NCBI GenBank assembly: GCA_039105265.1
Contig: JAPFFF010000002.1
Span: 3,534,001-3,598,000, forward strand
DNA from: Tritrichomonas musculus
Taxonomy: Eukaryota; Parabasalia; Tritrichomonadida; Tritrichomonadidae
Length of the DNA: 64,000 nucleotides
Direction: 5' to 3'
Below the pieces are notes generated by a model. That model worked only from the letters and a program-made list of their open reading frames with translations. It made no database searches and was not told where the DNA came from. This document shows, one piece after another, positions 55,401-62,115 of the stretch (position 1 is the first letter of the stretch; each line of letters opens with the position of its first letter). Position numbers and translations under genes: made by a program.

Positions 55401-58063
55401 ACAAAGTATTTGTAGTTGTTTATGTCTTCTTCCGTTTTCTTTAAATTCAACAAACTAGTCTCACTTTTTTCAGTAGTTATTTTTTGTTCCATTCCAATTT
55501 TGGAGAAAACTTTCGAAATCTCATCGGCTTTAATGAGTGGATTAATAGCTCCAAGAAATATACAAGGAAATAACCGCCCATTTTCTGAATAACCGTTAAT
55601 GAAAATATGCTCAATGAATGGCAATGCATCCGATGTATTAAACTCATCAAAGAAGAAAGAATTACAATTGGAGTGATGTGAAAGAGACCCTTTCAAATGA
55701 TTTTCAATGTCTTTTCGGCCAACATCACCATGAATGTTCAAATTGGTGTAAAAATTGACCTTACAGTTGTCAATTAAATTGATAATGCGTTGAAACATTG
55801 ATATAAAGGAAGTCTTTCCACAACCAGTGTCACCTGACAGAATTGTCGGTTGTTCAAGACTCATTCTGGAAGAAATAATAACAGCTTTAAAAAATTTGGG
55901 CCAACTTAATGAATGGTTCAAAATTGAAAGGTTTATTTTCGAAATTGAACCATCATCAAAATTTTTATCTTTATTAAATATTTGCTGAACTTTTTTATGT
56001 GTTTCAACATTGTTTGTCAAACAACGAATAAAGTTGTCATATATATTAACATCATTCTTAACTAGAACTTTTTCACCAGAAATTATATCAACCTCAGAAT
56101 TTTTGATAAAATTCAATCGAAACTTTTCTGAACTCGACTTTTTAAAATCAAACGGTTTTTGAAGGAATAACAATCCTTTCATTTTCTGAGTTGTATAAAA
56201 ATCAATTGTTTTCTCACTTTTCAATGATTGATCAAACATTCCATTGAAACACATAATTGAGAAACCGTCCTCTGGAGCCAAATTATAAACGTACAAACCA
56301 GACATTATCAACAAAAGAAGACGGTTTCTCCTGACAACGCTTCGATCGTCCCAAAGACAGTCGAGGTAACTAGTTGCAAAAGACTCGATGTAATCAGACA
56401 AATAACGAAGAATGTGAACAGACACTTTTTTATCAAAATTATCAATTTGAAACAACTTTTTATATAGCTTTTGAATGACAACATACAAAGGGTCATTCAA
56501 TTCAATTTCAAATTGAGAGTCGTTCACAATTGCATTCAAAAAGTTCTTGACAGATTTTTCTTTTTTGTCCTCGTTTTGGCTGCCTTCGTCGCTTATCACT
56601 GGGAAAGGAACAGACATGATACGATCGATGAACGGCAATCTTTTATCATTTTTTGTAGGGAAAGGGAAATCATTCAAATCAGGAATGAGTCCATTTATCG
56701 GCTCTTCAAAAGTGGCCAAAAACTGACGACTTTCGTATATGACGATGTCACTTTTTGTAACATAATAAGTAAAGAAAACGGCGCCATACAACTCATCCCA
56801 GAATTCGACAACATCATCAAATAACTCTGGCGCAAATTTGAATCGAATTCGTTTGTAAGGATGAAGATGAACATGCTGATTTTCACGATCAATGAATTGG
56901 ACTTCTTCGTCTTGATTCTTGCTTCGTGACATCGAACTATCCTCAAGAGAAACATTGTTCAGCTCTGGCTGAATCAAGTTCTTAATGGACGTTAATCTAC
57001 AGCTCGTTATATCGTCGTTATCAAAAGTTGTAACAAAGTCCTTTTCAGTGGTGAAGTCACTTGATGTAATGATCAAAATTTTCTTGTTGTCTTTCACCGA
57101 AACAGACGAGATTCGCGTCTTGGACTCTCCGAGTAAAATGTGACGATTGGACTCGTCTAAGAACTCTGGATGAAAGATGATACAACGTGAAAAGGAAGTC
57201 TGATAATTCGATGTAAATTCATCTAAAAATGCTCGAACATCCGTGTCTTTGTGACAGTAAAGAATTTGGCCCAATTTTGGACACTTGTCATTTAAGAAAA
57301 AACCTGATGCAAGGAACAATAGATGATAACAATAGACAGGTTTTTCTACTTTAATAAAATGAATATTATTCATGTCAAAGGAACGTTTTATATGGTCAAA
57401 TTTGCTTTCAATTTGCCTAGAATTGATTCCGTCATATTTTAGACCTTGAAAACCTTTGTTGGCTTCTTTTGGCTCGTTTGAAGTAAGTAATTGTATCGTT
57501 TTTAAATATGGAAAGTTGTTAAGACGTTTATCAGTGGAATCGTTTTGTAAATAATAACCTATTTTGTTAAAATATGGATATGGATCAGATACTTTTGATA
57601 AAAATATAATGTTTTCAACGGTTAAAAATCGTGGAAGCTTTGGTATCGGATATAATGAACTGCGAATATTAATATATCTATCACTTTTAAGATGACAATG
57701 AACTAATAATTCCCTAGTAAGAGTAAAAAAACGTTCATAATTTGATATATCAAATGTTTTTAATTTTTTAAAACTCTTTTTGAATGTATGATGCGGATTT
57801 CCATAATAATAAAGTAATTTCATACAATTAAATAAATCTTGAACAATCATATATTGTTTTCGAAATTCATTATTAGGAGAAGTTAAACTTGTTGCTAATT
57901 CAATCGATTCTAATTCTTCACGTTGAAATATTCTTCCAAATTTTAAATTAAAAACTTGAACGTCTTTAGATTCCATAGTACTAACTGTTATTGTTTCATG
58001 CGTAATTGTAACATCTCCTTTTGTAATATAATCTATTCTTGCAGAAAGAGGCGTTTTTGTCAT
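49457..58063 (-). CDS. Giant RNF213/mysterin-like AAA+ ATPase
   Basis: A 2868-residue protein with an ATG at 58063. Two AAA+ modules are visible. The first has Walker A SGDTGCGKTS near residue 742 and Walker B FFFDEFNTS near 804. The second has GPPGTSKS near 1093, FEEMGLANINKRRPLKYIH near 1152 and GVSNYAMDLANMNRG near 1198. The FDExNT and EEMGLA...PLKxxH...GxSNxAxDxAxMNRG blocks are diagnostic of the RNF213 (mysterin) family rather than dynein or midasin. Vertebrate RNF213 is about 5200 residues and also has a RING and other zinc-binding E3 parts. Here I see no RING Cys/His cluster, only an isolated CxxC, so this is a shorter version that may have lost the RING-dependent ligase function. RNF213 acts at lipid droplets and in pathogen defence; that role is not established here. 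Confidence 0.85.
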   Translation of the reverse strand: MTKTPLSARIDYITKGDVTITHETITVSTMESKDVQVFNLKFGRIFQREELESIELATSLTSPNNEFRKQYMIVQDLFNCMKLLYYYGNPHHTFKKSFKKLKTFDISNYERFFTLTRELLVHCHLKSDRYINIRSSLYPIPKLPRFLTVENIIFLSKVSDPYPYFNKIGYYLQNDSTDKRLNNFPYLKTIQLLTSNEPKEANKGFQGLKYDGINSRQIESKFDHIKRSFDMNNIHFIKVEKPVYCYHLLFLASGFFLNDKCPKLGQILYCHKDTDVRAFLDEFTSNYQTSFSRCIIFHPEFLDESNRHILLGESKTRISSVSVKDNKKILIITSSDFTTEKDFVTTFDNDDITSCRLTSIKNLIQPELNNVSLEDSSMSRSKNQDEEVQFIDRENQHVHLHPYKRIRFKFAPELFDDVVEFWDELYGAVFFTYYVTKSDIVIYESRQFLATFEEPINGLIPDLNDFPFPTKNDKRLPFIDRIMSVPFPVISDEGSQNEDKKEKSVKNFLNAIVNDSQFEIELNDPLYVVIQKLYKKLFQIDNFDKKVSVHILRYLSDYIESFATSYLDCLWDDRSVVRRNRLLLLIMSGLYVYNLAPEDGFSIMCFNGMFDQSLKSEKTIDFYTTQKMKGLLFLQKPFDFKKSSSEKFRLNFIKNSEVDIISGEKVLVKNDVNIYDNFIRCLTNNVETHKKVQQIFNKDKNFDDGSISKINLSILNHSLSWPKFFKAVIISSRMSLEQPTILSGDTGCGKTSFISMFQRIINLIDNCKVNFYTNLNIHGDVGRKDIENHLKGSLSHHSNCNSFFFDEFNTSDALPFIEHIFINGYSENGRLFPCIFLGAINPLIKADEISKVFSKIGMEQKITTEKSETSLLNLKKTEEDINNYKYFVHKLNESEDLIINFNPMIIDPSTESKFLPEEEKMLIRQIIKFDETFTTTLFTCIEWIRKFMNENAVVSIRDVKSVFDFYDKYHALIDPNNSRNPELMKQSFQLAIISVFALRLPERLEISSQNQKIMDHLNELNIGLDDDSVIHVRRIFLEQIGNPNELMSLFDKFTFWYLRDTIMIDDKIWKFKSFLYHIVIMKLTIDLQKACFVIGPPGTSKSFALEQIAKDLHTFITTYMCSRGSSSEGLKSQFFDAIYVSYLNGKSKSVIVFEEMGLANINKRRPLKYIHFALDLGIEINSSHQYKKVASIGVSNYAMDLANMNRGTLIYTDIPNILELKINFSKKITIEKCGNIEFSKFDNILNRFLIKIENDKTQVHNEWIENFFKALWPNNSQPKTLALRSIYSLYQITKKAYFDKKITTDYFCRVAREIVNVKRLIKIGENGQINDDFKDLSISAFDFILRMFPDDIYLIPDELLEKPKEGQFKGKFNFEIDKIERTIKCTFETGETGTFNIKVDNLYILVDRIISRNSFKSLCLLTENYSALDNISSLLLDNLPETVSDLQFILDSDDSEKVVEKIKNMPPSKHPDVSFYFEEDFKERSSLSQTQKSINRFIQTYMSNPNEIPVIVGNNTMLDSLLDILNANKIDPSNKGTFNALISSDGFSWSYDIRTDFYIVLILQLDELIEKLGVIPLPLLDRLEIVYTDWSLLKYLSYFKMIQKSERFVHDFLNSGLTYRKYIDLVDERVCHYLNEQVLPDNKCPNRFINDNIDEYLHSSLVTLYKRFDNWKSKKEEMILNEDLNDYLMNTNWKEGMQCVIYTKSMLADKIYFENNFKVLDSKNLKETDFTFEIIDDESIADEDHFNQKIESNDNKPIVYIIKCSKFSEMHDQHLKKLIEKRKLKKIDENLIVPSFFIVYFHTEKEEIKIKSTMNWPVFWIEDISNNQLVLLSRNSAHLKFIYDNLTNYEFKIQNKPIMDHLIDRLFEFLLIPKSELTKIQNQFKLLIKSHYQDNCINLIDNLEEFQEDPNSTFSIQTQIFNLLMAQVKSKLLYFFNILVCHFLVHPTNFHFLSKKVYEFLRVNHHELALTITDYNTNMPSSDFQVILNDYVKAFLRNSPLMYFRNTFGYRFLEVVRKNSPFQKFIDLLKKSKYRNEYFQGLKLEDDSNLQHIFEHLNRRGFQINDHFSSQIFELFKNGEFRECARQLLFSKGIQFDYKNYQDTLIYSYIGYIDNSNFNENIGQLISLLNSNNAENAISNRFERVFIYFDYILNLNIIDLIPKEAYENIDTFCPFRYPDKYKTKYFWNRYILSYIYSKKCHDKKIKESYKCVIDNTGKSRFFDKKENYDLNKEDQLKDFFCYLYGPFFFTAPQIAYLNDQVFNQFKGLLLHFSEAVDHIDNLQSKQVDLPLLESLIRSSCILGEEKISQSPEKPLFEKFTKDFRASGYTNSMVDRIHSIVIQKRNLHENLPDYLWSTFLNDIKKSNLVKTLIGKGEFNGLIEAPSFNGLSLYELLHFYMTDIVTFTDIMTDKADTFVQWFLQDTKGETLFNCQIYMLFKAVHDNVPDRIESQLIALLSLSAPWKRITHDNYIQYADSKYNYFPFEIIKMILSMPATFNRQALFNNDVREKVSLLKSATDGNGGYSLIDGKNLYIMNESFPTLSSVVYNYFAFNDTSLFPLLKSFMQLQRHRHFLEISHKLVIILFKLRKLFANNSRALFVILNCFSFVKNGKYELIQDLPFVALKFDKLFKIRQNRNIFTLNDFGGSCLNCYQQFEYVIKKYSLLHNDFVTFQKEKTVMPLFDFIPEMSLNSFNFNKFVASNVLMSFVNFSSVRELISPTELEKRLDLELQNNFFPFVTFELNKRYVFDDQPSIENPQKIDFLGMCKEDWLAVMAQPVNNYDDQFIEYLKVKENSSPGEDMSTIASLLLQIYYRDQCDEYLDDVIPRLDFGDLITVNLGFEVPRMILNAPIFEYLPEDFKNILRNLLH

Positions 58064-58193
58064 ATATATTTTATATTACAAAAATTTTATCATTAAAAGT
58101 TTCCACAAATATATAACGATCATTTTGAACAGAAAAATCATAACTATAGAATTTTTAACCCAAAAAAAGAAATCCTCTCTTAATTTCAAATTT
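58064..58193. promoter_or_regulatory. Compact divergent promoter region
   Basis: Only 130 bp separate the ATG of the giant AAA+ gene (-) from the ATG of the beta-barrel gene (+). Both promoters must lie here or inside the coding starts. It is AT-rich; no sure initiator was assigned. Confidence 0.55.
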
Positions 58194-59117
58194 ATGGAAT
58201 ATTTTACACATTATCACAATAAGCCACAATTTATGTATTGTCCACAATTCTTACTTGGCCAATTTTCACCGCTGAGCTTGTCTTACGATTCACCAAAATA
58301 TCATTTTTCTCATCAAGAACCTGGACATAATTTCATTGCATCATTGAAAAACAAATTTACCGTGTCTTTCATGAATTTACCAGATGACTACAAAAAGTGG
58401 CTTTACTCCCTTGAATTATATTTTTCCCCAGACTCTTCAGTTAAAATACAAAGTAACAACGAATATTCAGTGAATTTTACCTCTCCACGTAAAGATCTTC
58501 TAATGATCGCAAAGACAAATTCGTTTTTTATCTCCAAAAATATGTATTTTGATCATTTTCTCTCTGATTTTTCTTTTAAATTTGGAAATCCAATGATTTT
58601 TGATGCACAATTTTCAGATGGAGCTTTTCAATTTGGGTGTAAAGTTTCTTCAAGTAATGATGTCAACGTTTTGAATCGTAATATGTTTTATCAGATGATG
58701 CAAGGCCAACATTTTTCTTATATTACTTTTATTATTTGTAACTCAACATCTATATCCAGATTCGTTTTTTCAAATACGATTTCCATTAGATATCCTCGTT
58801 TTTGCTTATCAAGCACATTTATGATAGGTGATGGATATTTATTTTTGTCAACTGGCTTTAAATATACAACAGATAAATTTAAAATCGGAATATTTGGCAA
58901 ATATAATACAAATAACGTTCCAAGAAACTTGGACCAAGCAATCGGGGTAAAATACCATTTTTCAAATCGCTTTACAACTTCACTTGTTTTTAAATATAAT
59001 TATTTTTCTTTTGGAACTGAATTTAAACATAATGGAAATATTATGAAGCCAATGCTGAAGTTTAAATTTGATGAACCTGCAGTTGGATTTCAATTTTCTT
59101 TTATTTCGAATAATTAG
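58194..59117 (+). CDS. Putative mitochondrial-type beta-barrel protein (Tom40/VDAC-like)
   Basis: A 307-residue protein with no signal peptide or hydrophobic helix but many alternating polar/apolar strands rich in Phe, Tyr and Gly (for example FKIGIFGKYN, FTTSLVFKYNYFSFGTEF). It ends in VGFQFSFISNN, close to the beta-signal of outer-membrane barrels (polar-x-Gly-x-x-hydrophobic-x-hydrophobic). About 300 residues is the size of Tom40 and VDAC. In trichomonads such barrels sit in the outer membrane of hydrogenosomes. The family is too divergent for a firm call from motifs; another barrel type is possible. The start is the ATG at 58194, because the frame's upstream part begins only with a TTG. 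Confidence 0.5.
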   Translation: MEYFTHYHNKPQFMYCPQFLLGQFSPLSLSYDSPKYHFSHQEPGHNFIASLKNKFTVSFMNLPDDYKKWLYSLELYFSPDSSVKIQSNNEYSVNFTSPRKDLLMIAKTNSFFISKNMYFDHFLSDFSFKFGNPMIFDAQFSDGAFQFGCKVSSSNDVNVLNRNMFYQMMQGQHFSYITFIICNSTSISRFVFSNTISIRYPRFCLSSTFMIGDGYLFLSTGFKYTTDKFKIGIFGKYNTNNVPRNLDQAIGVKYHFSNRFTTSLVFKYNYFSFGTEFKHNGNIMKPMLKFKFDEPAVGFQFSFISNN

Positions 59118-59352
59118 TTATATGTATATATTATAGACACCAATAACTGTGTTTTTTTATTATTATTTCACAAATATAATAAAGTTTTATTGTAAAATAA
59201 CATTTCTATTTTTAATTTACCACAATTTTGACCTCAACTGCTTTTTGTGAAAGCTCAATATATATCTAAAAAGGCTGAAATTTACAAGTTAATTTAAGTT
59301 TAGAAAATTAATATTTTTATTATTAATGCAAAAGAATGAAGTTAGAGTAAAT

Positions 59353-60015
59353 TTAACCAATTTTATCGTATTCTGCGTTACTTTCTACAACATTTGTAGT
59401 TAAATTGTTAGAACCAGTTCCCTTTGAGCATATAAGTATTGCCATTCCACCATTTAATACAAATGAGGCAATCCAGATTCCAAAAGTGTATGCAACACTG
59501 TTTTTGATAATTTTGTCTGTTGATCCTTGTGAAGCTGCGATTGTGAAAGCTGAACAAAGGCTAATAATTGTATTTACGAAAACAAAAAGAATTGAGAGTT
59601 CGACAGAATCAAGTCCTGCAGATAAATCGTTCATAAATGGTAATGCTGTAATTAATTTACCAAACCAAACAGTTAAGGATGCTTGAAGACCGAGTACAAT
59701 GATGAAATAAACTGATGCGCGGTTAACGAGGCTAGCATTAAAATGAAAGTTGTGCGAGAGAGAAACTGAAACAATTCCTGATAAAATGCAAACAATTCCT
59801 ACGAAAAGATTAAGTCGTTTTACACGTTCGTCGTCGTTGCGGAAAAATGCGAAGAAAATGCATATAAATGCTAAAACTAAGAGTATGATTAATAAAACAT
59901 AGTGGACAATTATTGTTTTTGGCATGAATATAACAAGAAGTGATGATGCTAATGAAACAGCAAGTCCAAGGCAGCCAAGAGTTAAAGAAAGAGGAAGAAC
60001 TTCGCGAATATTCAT
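59353..60015 (-). CDS. Six-span membrane protein, unknown family
   Basis: A 220-residue protein with an ATG at 60015 and about six hydrophobic helices, at roughly residues 9-30, 37-59, 68-86, 100-122, 135-160 and 172-195. The short loop after the second helix is highly charged (FRNDDERVKRL). The C-terminal tail is polar and Asn/Thr-rich and ends in a Tyr-containing SNAEYDKIG. There is no signal peptide beyond the first span and no catalytic motif. I do not recognise a family; composition suits a small plasma-membrane or endomembrane protein. Confidence 0.75.
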   Translation of the reverse strand: MNIREVLPLSLTLGCLGLAVSLASSLLVIFMPKTIIVHYVLLIILLVLAFICIFFAFFRNDDERVKRLNLFVGIVCILSGIVSVSLSHNFHFNASLVNRASVYFIIVLGLQASLTVWFGKLITALPFMNDLSAGLDSVELSILFVFVNTIISLCSAFTIAASQGSTDKIIKNSVAYTFGIWIASFVLNGGMAILICSKGTGSNNLTTNVVESNAEYDKIG

Positions 60016-60625
60016 TCTAATTTATCTTTTCAATTATTTGATTGAATGATTTGATATTTTCTATTTCGGTTAACACAAATTTATATTTTAAGTAAAAAAA
60101 TTTAAATCAATAAATATATTACTTATTAAGCATTTATTAAATTTCCATTATAAATAGCCACATCATTTATATAGAGTTTTTTTTTAAATATTTTTTTGAA
60201 AAGTTTACAAATATTTGTCGTTATATAAATATACCAAAATATATAAAAGATGATGAAATAAAGTTTTTTATTAATTAAATCAGATTATATATTCTAAAAA
60301 CACATAAATCATACAAAAAACGAAAAATAATCAAATTCACATTCAAATCCTAAAATTGATCTTTTGAAATGATTCATTTCATTTTTACTTCTAATGAATA
60401 AATTATCAATAAAAATCATTGATTTGAAATGAATTAGTTTAAAAAAAAAATTATACATATATTTAATTGCTAGACAGAAGCTTTCATTTCCATTGTAACT
60501 CTCTATTTACTTGTTAAAACGTTAAAAATGATGAAATGCTAAATTTATCCAGAATTTTTTTTTAAATCCGAATAAAAAAATAATTACTTTTTTTTTTTTT
60601 TTTTTTTTTTTTCTTCTTTTGATAA
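60016..60625. other. AT-rich intergenic region with long T tract
   Basis: 610 bp between two minus-strand genes. A pure T run of 25 bases lies at 60588-60612, just after the stop of the ankyrin-type gene in its reading direction. No gene is seen. Confidence 0.5.
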
Positions 60626-61843
60626 TCATGAATAATCGAGCAATTTCTTATTAATTATATCTAATAATTGATCTTTTTTTGAACTATTCTTGTCTTGACT
60701 ATCAACTTCACACAAAAATTTCAAAGAATGCAAACTAAAAGAAAGCAGACAATCATTTTTAATTGTTTCTAATAAAATTTCATCACCATTTTCGTTTCTC
60801 ATTTGGTAGATCCACTGAAAAATGTCAAAATGGAAGAACAAAAACGAAGCAACCAAGCAGCCATCAAGACTGAATTTTCTTTGATAAAGAATTCTTACAA
60901 TTTCTGGATTTCCGCCTTTCACAGAATAAATCATCAAATCACTATAAAAATTATCAGGTTTTACTTTATTTAAAAGCAAGTATTTAAAGCATTGAATTGA
61001 ATTCAATGCAGCTGCAAAATTCAATAAAAAAATGTCATTTTTGCCAAATATTTCTTGATATAAAAGAAAAGAATCTTTACATTTAAAATCATCAATGTCA
61101 ATTCCACTTTTAGAAATGAATTCTTGCAGTTGATCAACATCATCGTTTACAATAATCGATTCTATTGAATTTTCTGAAAAACCGTTTTTTAAAATGGCTT
61201 CTCTTTCTATCCATTCTTCTTTATCCATGATTTTGCTTTTATTCTGAATAATGAAATCATTTATCCATAATAAACGTTCTGGCAAGTGCCCCCAATGACG
61301 AAGTAAACTTTTTGAATAGTCCATAACAATTTTGATGTTATGATCAAATTGATCACATAAAAATTTGTAAAATTCATTGTTCTTCGTTTTTATAATTGGA
61401 GAAAAATATAATAATATATAATATACAATGTATGGCTTGTTTGCAATCTTTTCGGTAGTAACTGTGAGTTGCATTTGATCGATAACTTCATCTATTGTCA
61501 AAAATTTGGTAGAAATACATAAAAAATAAAAGTGAATATGTGAATGAACAATATCCATACTGAATGTTTCAATTTCTAAAAATTTCGATAGAAATAAATG
61601 CTTGAATTCATTTAGTTTCTTTTTATTCTTATGAAAATTTGAAAATTCTCTGCATAATGCTGATAGATATATTCGAAGATTTCGTTTTTTATAAACAATT
61701 TCAAAAATGATTTTTATTAATATAATAAATCTTTTAAAAGTATTGAAAGAACTATTTTGAATTTGATATATAACGGTTTCAATTGTTTCTGTTGATATTT
61801 GCAATAATATATCTTGAATTGTAACTAATATATCTAGATTCAT
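60626..61843 (-). CDS. Ankyrin-type protein of the trichomonad DUF3447 kind
   Basis: A 405-residue protein with an ATG start. The N-terminal two thirds are helical with the composition of DUF3447-type proteins. The end contains ankyrin-like repeats: NDIFLLNFAAALNSIQCFKYLLLNKVKPD and the following SDLMIYSVKGGNPEIVRILYQ with the GNxEIVR helix motif. Proteins of this kind form one of the largest families in trichomonads and are presumed protein-interaction modules. There is no membrane span or signal peptide. Partner unknown. Confidence 0.75.
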   Translation of the reverse strand: MNLDILVTIQDILLQISTETIETVIYQIQNSSFNTFKRFIILIKIIFEIVYKKRNLRIYLSALCREFSNFHKNKKKLNEFKHLFLSKFLEIETFSMDIVHSHIHFYFLCISTKFLTIDEVIDQMQLTVTTEKIANKPYIVYYILLYFSPIIKTKNNEFYKFLCDQFDHNIKIVMDYSKSLLRHWGHLPERLLWINDFIIQNKSKIMDKEEWIEREAILKNGFSENSIESIIVNDDVDQLQEFISKSGIDIDDFKCKDSFLLYQEIFGKNDIFLLNFAAALNSIQCFKYLLLNKVKPDNFYSDLMIYSVKGGNPEIVRILYQRKFSLDGCLVASFLFFHFDIFQWIYQMRNENGDEILLETIKNDCLLSFSLHSLKFLCEVDSQDKNSSKKDQLLDIINKKLLDYS

Positions 61844-62115
61844 ATAAATTTGACCTTTTCACTTCAAAAATTAACCTTTTATTTTTTTCTTTGACTCAAA
61901 ATTTTTGAGAGAATAAAAATGCCGTATACAAGTATTTGAGTAATTCTTTTCAAATAGGTCACCAACATTAAATTATACTTTAAGTACCATTCTTCATCAA
62001 GCTCTTTTTTAAGTTTAGAAACATAATTTTTAGAAAATCAAAAATTTCGATTTTTTTTTTTTTTTTTAAACGATTTCATGTCATTTTATCAAGTAAATTG
62101 AAAAGAATCGAAAAA

